A DNA stretch of 64,000 nt. Origin: Elusimicrobiota bacterium (GTDB lineage: Bacteria; Elusimicrobiota; Elusimicrobia; UBA1565; UBA9628). Location: positions 89,841-153,840 of the forward strand of contig JAGWUP010000002.1 in NCBI GenBank assembly GCA_028868375.1, written 5' to 3'. Numbering within the stretch: position 1 is the stretch's first letter; each line of letters starts with the position of its first letter. The notes under the pieces were generated by a model. That model had not been told where the DNA came from and did no database searches. It saw nothing but the letters and a program-made list of their open reading frames with translations. The position numbers were made by a program, and so were the translations under genes. Below are positions 1-9,633 of this stretch, in pieces.

Positions 1-70
1 ACGCCGCATGCGCGAGAGCAGCGCCTCGAGCTTTAAGGGGTTGACGTCGAACTTCTCGTTGAGGTTCAAG
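1..70 (-). CDS. 5' end of an unidentified gene, cut by the window edge
   Basis: An open frame downstream of sdhB on the same strand runs off the left edge. The only usable start is TTG at 70-68, 37 bases after the sdhB stop. The 23 visible residues begin L-N-L-N-E-K-F-D-V-N and end S-R-M-R-R, and codon choice (GAG, AAG, TTC, GAC, GTC, AAC) matches the neighbouring real genes. No Shine-Dalgarno sequence is visible. It could be the fourth gene of the sdh transcript; the product is not recognisable from so little. Confidence 0.4.
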
Positions 71-106
71 CGCGGTGCCGGAGGATCAGCGCCGGCGTCG
101 CCGGCT

Positions 107-864
107 TCACTTAAGCGAGGCGCGAAGGAACTCCCGGTTGAGCAGCGCGATATGGGAGACCTTGATCTCCTTGGGGCAGGCCGCCTCGCATTCGTACTCG
201 TTGGAGCAGTTGCCGAAGCCGGCCTCGTCCATCGTCCGGCTCATGGCAAGCGCGCGGGCGTCGCGCTCCGGCTGGCCCTGCGGCAGCAGCGCCAGGTGGG
301 AGACCTTGGCGGACACGAACAGCATCGCCGCGGCGTTGGGGCAGGCGGCGACGCAGGCCCCGCAGCCGATGCAGGCGGCGGCGTCCATCGCCTTCTCGGA
401 GGTGTCGTGGCCGATCGCCAGGGCGTTGCCGTCGGGGGCGTTGCCGGCGTTGATGGAGACGTAGCCTCCGGAGGCGATGATCCGGTCGAAGGCGGAGCGA
501 TCGACGACCAAGTCCTTGACCGGGGGGAAGGCTCGCGCGCGGAACGGCTCGACGGTGATCGTCGAGCCGTCTTCAAAGCGGCGCATGTGCAGCTCGCAGG
601 TGGCGGAGCCGTTGTCCGGGCCGTGCGGCTGGCCGTTGATCACGCAGCTGCACATGCCGCAGATGCCCTCCCGGCAGTCGGAGTCGAAGGCGATGACGGG
701 CTCGCCGCGCTTGATCAGCTCCTCGTTGAGCACGTCGAGCATCTCGAGAAAGGAGGCGTCCGGGGAGATGCCGGAGACCTGGTATTGGGCGAAGCGCCCC
801 TTGTCCTTGGGCCCGCGCTGCCGCCAGACCTTGAGGGTGTAGCTGCGTTTGGCTTTTTCGCTCA

Positions 865-865
<1 letters not shown>
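107..865 (-). CDS. sdhB: Succinate dehydrogenase/fumarate reductase iron-sulfur subunit
   Basis: Electron-transfer subunit of complex II, carrying electrons from the flavin subunit to the membrane quinone site. The 252 residues show all three cluster motifs in order: C64-x4-C69-x2-C72 with C90 for the [2Fe-2S] cluster, C165-x2-C168-x2-C171-x3-C175-P for [4Fe-4S], and C220, C226 and C230-P for [3Fe-4S]. Length is normal. The start ATG shares one base with the sdhA stop (TGATG), so the two are translationally coupled. Gene order C-A-B with one membrane subunit points to the non-classical type B enzyme; sequence alone does not separate succinate oxidation from fumarate reduction. Confidence 0.96.
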
Positions 866-2774
<1,909 letters not shown>

Positions 2775-2778
<4 letters not shown>

Positions 2779-3413
2779 CTCGCTCCTCCCGCCAGCAGCG
2801 CCCAGAGCGGGATCGCCGCGAAGGCCGTGCATAATGCGACGGCGAAGGCCACCCCCAGAGCGCGGATGATCGGCGTGTAGCGGGGATGGTTGAGGCCGAG
2901 GGTCTGGAAACCGCTCTGCACGCCGTGGGAGAGATGCAGCGCCAGCGCCGCCATCGACAGGACGTAGAAGGCCGAATAGTAGGGGTTGGAAAACCAGGTC
3001 ATGACCATGCGATAGAGGCTGTCGCCGGGGTGGCCGAAGCGGAAGGTCTTGATATGGACCGCCAGGAAGGCCAGCAGCAGCAGCGCCGAGACCAGCATCG
3101 TGCGCGAGCCGGGGGTGCGCCCGCCCTTGCTGGCGGACTCGGCGTAGCCCACCGGACGGCTTCGGTGATTTTCCCAGCGCAATTTCAACGAGAAGAGGAT
3201 GTGCAGCAGGAAGAGGGCCAAGAGGCCGATCTCGGCGGCCGGCAGCAGCGGGTTGTGCTCCAGGGCCGCGGCGTAGTGGTTGAAAGTCGGGGCGCCCGCG
3301 AAAATCAGCAGGTTTCCCGCCAGATGGACGACGAGGAACAGGCAGAGCAGCAGCCCCGCCAGAGCGACGACGATCTTGCGGCCGATGGAAGACGAGAAAA
3401 AACCGCTGCCCAT
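2775..3413 (-). CDS. sdhC: Succinate dehydrogenase cytochrome b subunit (single-anchor, type B)
   Basis: Membrane anchor of complex II, 212 residues with about five hydrophobic segments (for example residues 11-34, 58-75, 106-121, 146-162 and 184-208) and histidines suitable as haem ligands. A single large anchor rather than separate SdhC and SdhD is the pattern of the Bacillus/Wolinella-type enzyme with two b haems. ATG 3413 has a strong Shine-Dalgarno AAGGAGAG. It is the first gene of the minus-strand sdhCAB operon; a 7-4-7 dyad lies 60-77 bases upstream. Confidence 0.92.
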
Positions 3414-3472
3414 GTCTCTCTCCTTAATATAAGGGAACTGCGCGCGATTTTAGCAAAAGAGCCCGGCCGCCG

Positions 3473-3490
3473 GATTGACTTTGGTCAATC
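3473..3490. promoter_or_regulatory. GATTGAC-N4-GTCAATC dyad between sdhC and 3577
   Basis: A perfect palindrome with 7-base arms and a 4-base centre (TTTG) sits in the divergent intergenic region. Spacing and half-site (TTGAC-N4-GTCAA) resemble CRP/FNR-superfamily operators (known FNR/FixK sites are TTGAT-N4-ATCAA). Position upstream of a respiratory operon makes redox control plausible. That is inference; no such regulator is encoded in the window. Confidence 0.5.
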
Positions 3491-3542
3491 GCCTCGGCGG
3501 ACCTGGGACCTTTAGTCGTCGCCGCTTGGGCCTTTAGGCCGA

Positions 3543-3570
3543 TTGCGCCGGCCGCGCGCTTTTTTACAAT
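3543..3570 (+). promoter_or_regulatory. Promoter of 3577 gene, leaderless arrangement
   Basis: TTGCGC at 3543-3548, 16-base spacer, TACAAT at 3565-3570, then GAAGCC and the GTG start at 3577. The expected transcription start coincides with the start codon, and no Shine-Dalgarno sequence is present. Confidence 0.55.
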
Positions 3571-3576
3571 GAAGCC

Positions 3577-4965
3577 GTGAGAAGCCTGCTCTTGGTCGCG
3601 GCGGTCTGCCTGCTGCCGCGGGGCGGCGCGGCGGCGCTGACATTGGAACAGGGCCAGCAAACGGCGCGCGCGTTGCTCAGTCTGCCTGAGAGCGCCGTCG
3701 CCGAGCCTTTGACCGCCGGGCTCGCAAAGCTGCAACTCTACGCCGGGCAGTGGAACGAGGTGCTGGCCGGACGGCTTGGCCGGGAGGGGATCGCCGACGA
3801 GGAGGGCCTGCGCGCGCGGCTTGAGGGCGCCTTGGAGCCGCTGGGCTTGACGCGCGCTGGTATCGTCGATCTGGGCCCTTCGGAGCTGCATGCGCTGGCC
3901 GCGCGAAAGAGCGCCGCGCCGGACCGGCTTGAGGAGCTTCAGGGGCTTGCCCGCCTGCAGCGCTTCCTGGCCGCGGCCGAGCCCTTGTCGCAGGCCGGCT
4001 TCGGCAGCGGGGATTTAAGCGGCGGCCTGCAGGCGGCGTTCGACGGAGAGCGTCGGCGGGCCGAGGAGCTGCTGGCGGCCGATAATATTGGAGAACCCGA
4101 GCGGCGGCTGGCCTTCCGGCTCTTGGAGCGCAGCGGGGTTTATCTGGGTGGCGAGACCGCGGGCAGGCTATTTAACTGGCTCGACAGGGCTCCGAAGGCG
4201 GAGCTTGGAGAGCACGACAGGGGTTTTTTCCGCGCCTTGGCTCCTCTGGCTGCCGTGCTGTCCGCGCCGCGGCCTGGCGGCGACGTCCAGGCCCGGGTCG
4301 TCCGTCTGAAGTCCGACCAGAATCTCTTGCACTCCACGTTGGGGGCATTGGAGCTGGCTGCGCCGCAGTTGGCGAAAGGAGAAGCGCTTACGGCCCTGAC
4401 CCAAGCCGGCGGAGAATTGCAGGGGAAAATGAACGAGCTCGATGTGCCGGTAGCTGAGGTGATCGAGGGGCACGGTGCTGGCAAGGACATCGGCGGCTTG
4501 CTGTCGGATTGGGAGACCAGGCAAACGAACGCCTTGCGGTCGATCGGCGATGAGTTAAAACGGCTGGCCGGCGAGGCTCGCCGCGGGCCGGCCGGCCCCG
4601 ACTTCGACCGCGGGCTGCTGTCCGGATTGCAGGCGGCTGTGGTGGCGGCGAGTGAAGCCCGGATCAATAACTATGAAGGCCGCGACAAACAGGAGTTCTG
4701 GCAAATCTATTTTAAATTGCGACAGGCCTGCGCCCAGGCTCTTTCCGATTCGTTGAGCGCCTTGGCGGATGAGTTCTCCGACCCCGAGCTCTCCTCGGCG
4801 TTTCGGAGGCTGGCGCTGGCGAAGACAGTGCGGCTTGAACCCGGCGACATCCTGTCGGAGAGCGAGCGGAACGGGCCTTGGTATTGGGAAGCCAGCGCCC
4901 GGGCCCAAGACGTGCTTTTATCCCAGTTCGCCGAGAAGCTTTCCGAGCTTTCCGGCGGCCGCTAG
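3577..4965 (+). CDS. Secreted alpha-helical protein of unknown function
   Basis: Not recognised. 462 residues starting at GTG 3577, with a signal peptide (short basic N-terminus, hydrophobic residues 3-20, cleavage near G-G-A-A-A). The rest is soluble, leucine/alanine/glutamate-rich and predicted mostly helical, with no catalytic motif visible and almost no cysteine. It probably acts in the periplasm or outside the cell. It appears monocistronic, divergent from sdhC, and followed by a GC hairpin and the promoter of the binding-protein gene. Codon use matches neighbours. Confidence 0.8.
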   Translation: MRSLLLVAAVCLLPRGGAAALTLEQGQQTARALLSLPESAVAEPLTAGLAKLQLYAGQWNEVLAGRLGREGIADEEGLRARLEGALEPLGLTRAGIVDLGPSELHALAARKSAAPDRLEELQGLARLQRFLAAAEPLSQAGFGSGDLSGGLQAAFDGERRRAEELLAADNIGEPERRLAFRLLERSGVYLGGETAGRLFNWLDRAPKAELGEHDRGFFRALAPLAAVLSAPRPGGDVQARVVRLKSDQNLLHSTLGALELAAPQLAKGEALTALTQAGGELQGKMNELDVPVAEVIEGHGAGKDIGGLLSDWETRQTNALRSIGDELKRLAGEARRGPAGPDFDRGLLSGLQAAVVAASEARINNYEGRDKQEFWQIYFKLRQACAQALSDSLSALADEFSDPELSSAFRRLALAKTVRLEPGDILSESERNGPWYWEASARAQDVLLSQFAEKLSELSGGR

Positions 4966-4991
4966 GATGGTGAAAAACCAGTCTCTAGATT

Positions 4992-5020
4992 GCGCGGCGG
5001 GTCCTGACGGAGAGCCGCGC
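4992..5020. terminator. GC hairpin between 3577 gene and binding-protein gene
   Basis: GCGCGGC at 4992-4998 pairs with GCCGCGC at 5014-5020 around a 15-base loop. No U-tract follows; A+T-rich sequence and the next -10 box follow instead. It may end the upstream transcript or mask the downstream promoter. Confidence 0.35.
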
Positions 5021-5034
5021 GGATTATCTATACT
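5005..5034 (+). promoter_or_regulatory. Promoter of binding-protein gene, leaderless arrangement
   Basis: TATACT at 5029-5034 lies five bases before the GTG start at 5040. The -35 is weak (TGACGG at 5005-5010, 18-base spacer). No Shine-Dalgarno sequence is present. Confidence 0.55.
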
Positions 5035-5039
5035 GAGTC

Positions 5040-6773
5040 GTGGCGCGCTTGCTTGCCGCCGTGCTCCTCTTGTCCTGCGCCTGGCCGGCCGCGGCCGCGG
5101 CTCGGCACCCCGACACCCTCACCGACGTGCTGATCGGCGAGGTGACCAGCCTCGATCCCGCCGGGGCCTACGACAACGCCAGCCAGGGGCTGATCTACAA
5201 CGTCTACGAGACCTTGATCGCCTACGACGGGCCGCGCCTTAACCGCTTCGTGCCCGTGCTCTCGACGCGGGTGCCCAGCCGGCGCAACGGCTTGATCTCC
5301 AAGGACGGCCGCGTCTACCGCTTCCCGATCCGCAAGGGCGTGCGCTTCCAGGACGGCTCCTTGATGACGCCGGAGGACGTGCGCTACTCCCTGATGCGCT
5401 TCATGCTCTACGACCGCGCCGGCGGGCCCTCGGCCCTGCTCTTGCAGCCCATCCTCGGGGCCAGCTCCACGCGCGACGCCTCGGGCAAGATGCGGGTGAG
5501 TTTCGCCGACGTCGAGAAGGCCGTGCGCGTCAAGGGCGGCACGGTCGTGATCACGCTCAAGCGGCCCTTCGCGCCGTTCTTGGCCATCATGGCGCGCTGG
5601 TCCTACGTGATGTCGCGCTCCTGGGCGGCGGAGCACGGCGATTGGGACGGCAAGGCCGGCGACTGGGAGAAATACAACGACATCGACCAGCAGCGCTCCT
5701 ATTTCTTCGCGCATATGGACGGGACCGGGCCCTTCGAGCTCGAGCGCTGGGACCGGACCGCGAACTACGTGCTGCTCAAGCGCTTCGACGGCTATTGGCG
5801 AAGGCCGGCGCGCTTGAAGCGCATCGTGCTGAGGGCGGAGCCGGAGTTTTCGACGCGCCGTTTGATGCTGCAGAGCGGGGACGCGGACATCATCGAGACG
5901 CCGCGCCCGCTCTTGGGCCAGCTCCGCGGCCTTCCCGGGGTGCGCATCGTCGATCATCTGCCCAGCCTCAGCACCGACCCGGCGCTCTTTTTCACCTTCC
6001 GCATCAATCCCTTGGGCAATCCTGACATCGGCAGCGGAAAGCTCGACGGGGACGGCATCCCGCCGGACTTCTTCTCCGATCCCGACGTGCGCAAGGGCTT
6101 CGCCTGCGCGATGGACTATCAGGCGCTTATCCGCGACACCTTCATGGGCGCGGCGGTCCGGGCCAAGGGGCCGGTGCCTCCCGGCGTGCCGGGCTACGAT
6201 CCGCGACAGCCCTATTACCGCTTCGACTTAAAGAAAGCGGCGGAGCATTTGCGCAAGGCCTGGGGCGGCCGGGTCTGGCGCGAGGGCTTTCGCTTCACCC
6301 TGACCTACAACGTCGGCTCCGAGAACCGCCAAGCCGCCTGCGAGATCCTAAAGAAGAACGTCGAGAGCCTCAACCCCAAATTCAAGATCGACCTGCGCGG
6401 CGTCGAGTGGGCCTCCTTTCTCGACAAGGCGCAGCGGCGGCTGATGCCGATCTTCGCGCGCGGCTGGTACGCGGACTATCCGGACGCCCACAACTTCGTC
6501 TACGCCTTCTACGACTCCGACGGCCGCTATCCCAGCGCCCAGGGCTTCCGCGATCCGGAGTTGGACCGCCTCATCGAGGAGGCGGCGGGACAGCTCAACG
6601 GACGGCGCCGCGCCGCGCTTTATCGCCGCATCCTGGCCTTGGGCTACAAGGACGTTCCCTCGATCGTCACGGTCCACACCTCCGAGGTGGTCGCCCTGCG
6701 CTCCTGGGTGCGCGGCTTCTACCGCAATCCGGTCTTTCTGGGGAACTACTATTACCCGCTCGGCAAGGACTAG
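5040..6773 (+). CDS. ABC-transporter substrate-binding protein, family 5 (oligopeptide/nickel type)
   Basis: Periplasmic solute-binding protein of the DppA/OppA family (SBP_bac_5). 577 residues begin with a signal peptide ending near AAAA (residues 18-21); an LLSC at 10-13 could alternatively be a lipobox. Family features include the early VTSLDPA and NVYETL segments, RKGVRFQDG followed by TPEDVRYS, and the C-terminal YADYPDAHNF region that lines the ligand site in relatives. No permease or ATPase genes are adjacent, so it must use a distant transporter or have another role. The next gene, nth, begins at or over its stop codon. Confidence 0.88.
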   Translation: MARLLAAVLLLSCAWPAAAAARHPDTLTDVLIGEVTSLDPAGAYDNASQGLIYNVYETLIAYDGPRLNRFVPVLSTRVPSRRNGLISKDGRVYRFPIRKGVRFQDGSLMTPEDVRYSLMRFMLYDRAGGPSALLLQPILGASSTRDASGKMRVSFADVEKAVRVKGGTVVITLKRPFAPFLAIMARWSYVMSRSWAAEHGDWDGKAGDWEKYNDIDQQRSYFFAHMDGTGPFELERWDRTANYVLLKRFDGYWRRPARLKRIVLRAEPEFSTRRLMLQSGDADIIETPRPLLGQLRGLPGVRIVDHLPSLSTDPALFFTFRINPLGNPDIGSGKLDGDGIPPDFFSDPDVRKGFACAMDYQALIRDTFMGAAVRAKGPVPPGVPGYDPRQPYYRFDLKKAAEHLRKAWGGRVWREGFRFTLTYNVGSENRQAACEILKKNVESLNPKFKIDLRGVEWASFLDKAQRRLMPIFARGWYADYPDAHNFVYAFYDSDGRYPSAQGFRDPELDRLIEEAAGQLNGRRRAALYRRILALGYKDVPSIVTVHTSEVVALRSWVRGFYRNPVFLGNYYYPLGKD

Positions 6774-6780
6774 GGGACGC

Positions 6781-7398
6781 CGGGCGCTTTCGGCCCTGCG
6801 CCGGCTCTATCCCAAGGCCCACTGCGAGCTTCATTTCAACACCCCGCTGCAGCTGCTCATGGCGACCATCCTTTCGGCCCAATGCACGGACAAGCGGGTC
6901 AACCTCGTCACCCCCGAGCTTTTCAGGCGCTACCCGGACGCCGCATCCCTGGCCGCCGCCGAGACCGGGGAGCTGGAGGCGCTGGTCAGGCCGACGGGAT
7001 TTTTCCGGGCCAAGGCGAAGGCCCTGCGGCAGATGGCGAGCACGCTGGCCTCGGAGTTCGACGGCCAGGTGCCGCGGACGATGGCGGAGCTGCTGCGCCT
7101 GCGCGGGGTGGCGCGCAAGACCGCCAACGTCGTGCTGGGCACCGCCTTCGGCCTGGCCGAGGGCATGGTCGTCGACACGCACGTCAAGAGGGTCAGCTAT
7201 CGCCTGGGGCTGACGCGCCAGACCGATCCCGTGAAGATCGAGCGGGACTTGATGGCGCTCTATCCCCCGAGCGCATGGGTGTTCCTCGGCCATGCCCTGG
7301 TCTGGCATGGCCGGCGCGTCTGCAAGGCCGTCAAGCCGGACTGCCCGGCCTGCGCGATGAGGGCCTTCTGCCCTCGCCGCGGCGTCCGAGAGCGCTGA
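6781..7398 (+). CDS. nth: Endonuclease III (DNA glycosylase/AP lyase), start unresolved
   Basis: Base-excision repair enzyme removing oxidised pyrimidines. The helix-hairpin-helix GVARKTANVV carries the catalytic lysine, VVDTHVKR carries the catalytic aspartate, and the C-terminus has the [4Fe-4S] pattern C-x6-C-x2-C-x5-C. The conserved N-terminal region (RRALSALRRLYP..., TPLQLLMATILSAQCTDKRVN-like) begins about position 6781, but the first ATG in frame is 6859, inside the conserved SAQ-T-D block. No ATG, GTG or TTG occurs in frame between there and the upstream gene; ATT at 6751 or a sequence error are possibilities. Coordinates mark the homologous region. Confidence 0.85.
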   Translation, partial: RALSALRRLYPKAHCELHFNTPLQLLMATILSAQCTDKRVNLVTPELFRRYPDAASLAAAETGELEALVRPTGFFRAKAKALRQMASTLASEFDGQVPRTMAELLRLRGVARKTANVVLGTAFGLAEGMVVDTHVKRVSYRLGLTRQTDPVKIERDLMALYPPSAWVFLGHALVWHGRRVCKAVKPDCPACAMRAFCPRRGVRER

Positions 7399-7401
7399 CG
7401 C

Positions 7402-8370
7402 CTACCAGCTCGCCGGAACCATCCCGGCCGGGTTGAAGCGCAGCAGTCCGGCGGCCAGCGGCCCCAACAAGGGCGTCGCCGCTCTCTGGGCCCACGGCCC
7501 CTTGAGGCAGGAATGCGTGCGGTTGTCCCACAATTGCTGGACGACGCTGGTCAGCCCGTGGCCCGTGACGGTGGAGTCGCCGCCGACGCAAAGGTCGGCG
7601 ACCTCCTCGCCGTCGGAGGTGTTCCAGGCCTGCGGATAGGCCGGGTTGGAGCCCGGCGTGGGGAAGGGGTCGGTGACGGCTTCCATCGCCTCGTGCGAGG
7701 AGACGCTGGAAAGATTGTTGAAGCGGGAGCCTTCGCCGCAGCTCCAGCTTCCGCAGTCCGGCATCACGCCGTAGAAGACGGAGGCCCCGGAGGCCGTCTT
7801 GAAGCCCTCGTGGTAGGCGCAAAAGGCCTCGCAGGAAGCTTCCTGCCCGATCGTGATGTGGTAGTTTGGGGGGAAGTAGAGCATGTAGAGGGTATTGGCG
7901 TCCGGCGGCGGCAGCCTTCCTGCGGCGATCTGGGCGGCGAGCTCCTTTTGGAGCATCGCGTCGGTGAGATCGCGCGAGGCATTGCGGGGCTGTATCGTCA
8001 CCGAGCCGGCGTAGGAGCCGCGGCCGATCTTCTGGCCGGTGCCCGCGCGGCCGTCGACGGCGCGCAGGTCGGTGTCGTACTCGGAGAGCCAGTCCATGTA
8101 GCTGCTGTCCAGGATGTTGGAGAAGAAGGAGCCGATGCGCGCCTGCGTCTCACGGTTGACTTGGTTTGTCCAGAACACGGCGGTGACCTTGACACGGGAG
8201 ATCACCGGTCCGCCGTAGTAGAGCAGGTTCCCGGAGCTTGCCGAGAACAAGCGCAGGGGCCTGCGCCCGCGGGCCCAGAGTATGCCGTGGGGCGCGGCCT
8301 GGGCGGCGGCGGAGAGCAGAAGCGACAGACCGGCGGCGAGTGCTGCACAAGAGGCTCGATGGATCTTCAT
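7402..8370 (-). CDS. Secreted protein with SHExxExxTDP motif, EXORDIUM/PHI-1-like
   Basis: 322 residues from ATG 8370 with Shine-Dalgarno GGAGGAAGGG. A signal peptide ends at about AAQA (residue 25). The mature part has GGPVISRVKVTAVFW and, later, SSHEAMEAVTDP, an arrangement I associate with phosphate-induced/EXORDIUM-like secreted proteins and putative zinc peptidase relatives; the H-E-x-x-E pattern could bind metal. Several cysteines (CEAFC, CGSWSC) suggest disulphides. Probably a stand-alone gene; its 3' end lies four bases from nth, converging with it. The enzymatic role is not established. Confidence 0.7.
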   Translation of the reverse strand: MKIHRASCAALAAGLSLLLSAAAQAAPHGILWARGRRPLRLFSASSGNLLYYGGPVISRVKVTAVFWTNQVNRETQARIGSFFSNILDSSYMDWLSEYDTDLRAVDGRAGTGQKIGRGSYAGSVTIQPRNASRDLTDAMLQKELAAQIAAGRLPPPDANTLYMLYFPPNYHITIGQEASCEAFCAYHEGFKTASGASVFYGVMPDCGSWSCGEGSRFNNLSSVSSHEAMEAVTDPFPTPGSNPAYPQAWNTSDGEEVADLCVGGDSTVTGHGLTSVVQQLWDNRTHSCLKGPWAQRAATPLLGPLAAGLLRFNPAGMVPASW

Positions 8371-8696
8371 CCCTTCCTCCTTGGCGCGATCTGCGCCGAT
8401 TATGGCAAAGGCGGATGAAGAAAGTCCATAGGTTCTATTGACAAGCTAGGACTTTCGGTCCCAGATCATCAGCTCAGCCCCAGGGAGGGCGCGTCGCTCG
8501 TCATTCACCGGGGACGCGGGCCGTTTGAAGGCTCGCTCGGCTTCGGGCCCGGCTGCATGCGTAGGCCGGGCTTCAGCGAAGAGGCGCTTCGGCGGGTCCT
8601 GACGGCTGCGGACGCGGCTTCGCTGCGCCCCGGAAGTGCTCGCTCGCCGCGTTCCTCGCCATCACCCGCCGAAGCGCCTCTTCGCTGAGGATCAGG
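8371..8696. other. 326-base non-coding region
   Basis: Separates the secreted-protein gene from the yjbQ operon end, both on the minus strand. It holds an 8-base inverted repeat (GAAAGTCC 8420-8427, GGACTTTC 8449-8456), a TTGACA at 8438-8443 on the plus strand without a good -10, a CATAAT-like box upstream of the 8370 gene on the minus strand, and the long 25-base inverted repeat listed separately. No ORF with coding character was seen. Confidence 0.6.
8573..8688. repeat. 25-base perfect inverted repeat after yjbQ
   Basis: Arms 8573-8597 and 8664-8688 are perfect reverse complements (core CAGCGAAGAGGCGCTTCGG), separated by 66 GC-rich bases that contain further partial self-complementarity. 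It begins eight bases after the yjbQ stop. No U-tract flanks it, so it is not a standard intrinsic terminator. It could stabilise the 3' end of the mRNA or be a non-autonomous element. Confidence 0.75.
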
Positions 8697-9107
8697 TCAA
8701 GCGCCCAGGATCTTGACGACGACCCGCTTGCGCCGCCGCCCGTCGAACTCGGCGTAGAAGACCTGCTCCCAGGGCCCGAGGTCCAGCTTGCCCGCGGTGA
8801 CGGGGAGGACTGCCTGGTGATGCAGCAGGGTGCGCTTGAGGTGGGCGTCGCCGTTGTCCTCGCCGGTGCGGTGATGGCGGTAGTCGGCGACCGGGGCCAG
8901 GCGCTCAAGCCAGTCGAGCAAATCCTCCTTGAGCCCCGCCTCCTCGTCGTTGACCCAAATGCCGGCGGTGATGTGCATCGCGCTGACCAGGCAAAGCCCT
9001 TCCTTAATACCGCTCTTGGAGACGAGCCGCGAGAGCCGCTCCGTGATGTTGACCAGCTCGCGTCGGCTGCGGGTCTCGAACCAGAGATACTCCGTGGCCG
9101 CCTTCAA
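8697..9107 (-). CDS. yjbQ: YjbQ/UPF0047 family protein
   Basis: 136 residues, the usual size for this family, which has been associated with weak thiamine-phosphate synthase activity. Family hallmarks are visible: a central [12 protein letters not shown] segment, the histidine-rich [15 protein letters not shown] with conserved acidic residues, HHQAVLPV, and a C-terminal W-x-Q-V-F-Y-x-E-F-D-G-x-R-x-R. Start is TTG 9107 with GTGGAG upstream, one base after the stop of the thioredoxin-like gene. It is the last gene of the amidase operon; its relation to cell-wall or redox functions there is unknown. Confidence 0.88.
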   Translation of the reverse strand: MKAATEYLWFETRSRRELVNITERLSRLVSKSGIKEGLCLVSAMHITAGIWVNDEEAGLKEDLLDWLERLAPVADYRHHRTGEDNGDAHLKRTLLHHQAVLPVTAGKLDLGPWEQVFYAEFDGRRRKRVVVKILGA

Positions 9108-9108
9108 G

Positions 9109-9633
9109 CTATCTCCACTTGATGGTGCAGCCGATGGCGTGGGTCTGCGCCAGGCGCGCGGGCTTGCCGGCCAGGATGTCGTCCAAGGCGTCGCGCAGGA
9201 AATGCTGCCTGGCGGCGGCCTCGTTGCGCCAGTCGTCGTCGATCTTGCCAGTGTAGGCCAGGCGGCGGTCCGGGCCGAAGACGAAGAGCTGCGGGGTGTG
9301 GGTGGCGCCGTAGGCGCGGGCGACCCGCTGGGTCTCGTCTCGCAGATAAGGGAAATTGTAGCCGAGACTTTGGCCGCGCTCGGCCATCCGCTCGAAGGAG
9401 TCCTCGGGATAGGCCGCGGCGTCGTTGCTGTTGATCAAGGCCAGCCGCGCGAGCTTGGCCGCGTAGTCGCTTTGTACGGCGATTAACCGCCGCTCGTAGG
9501 CCTGGACGTAGGGGCAGTGGTTGCAGGAGAAGACGATCGCCAGGGCCTTGGCCGCCGCGAAATCATGCAGAGAGTAGGTCTTCCCATCGACCGCGGGCAG
9601 GGAAAAATCCGGCGCGGGCTCACCGAGCTTCAG
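9109..9633 (-). CDS. Thioredoxin-like (AhpC/redoxin family) protein with CNHCP motif
   Basis: About 174 residues. The N-terminal segment [13 protein letters not shown] is typical of redoxin/AhpC-TSA proteins, and the active site is C-N-H-C-P-Y-V; a later THTPQLFVF carries the cis-proline. Family members are thiol-disulphide oxidoreductases; no signal peptide is seen. The first standard start in frame (TTG 9438) would remove the whole active site, so translation must begin further upstream, perhaps CTG 9633, overlapping the amidase stop by 14 bases. Lies between the amidase and yjbQ. Confidence 0.8.
   Translation of the reverse strand: MKLGEPAPDFSLPAVDGKTYSLHDFAAAKALAIVFSCNHCPYVQAYERRLIAVQSDYAAKLARLALINSNDAAAYPEDSFERMAERGQSLGYNFPYLRDETQRVARAYGATHTPQLFVFGPDRRLAYTGKIDDDWRNEAAARQHFLRDALDDILAGKPARLAQTHAIGCTIKWR

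Noticed and set aside
3424-3891. Minus-strand ORF of 155 residues
   Set aside because: It crosses the promoter dyad and the first part of a plus-strand signal-peptide gene and has no start signal or coding character.
8573-8688. Intrinsic terminator of the amidase operon
   Set aside because: Neither side has a run of U; the loop is too long. It is kept as an inverted repeat instead.
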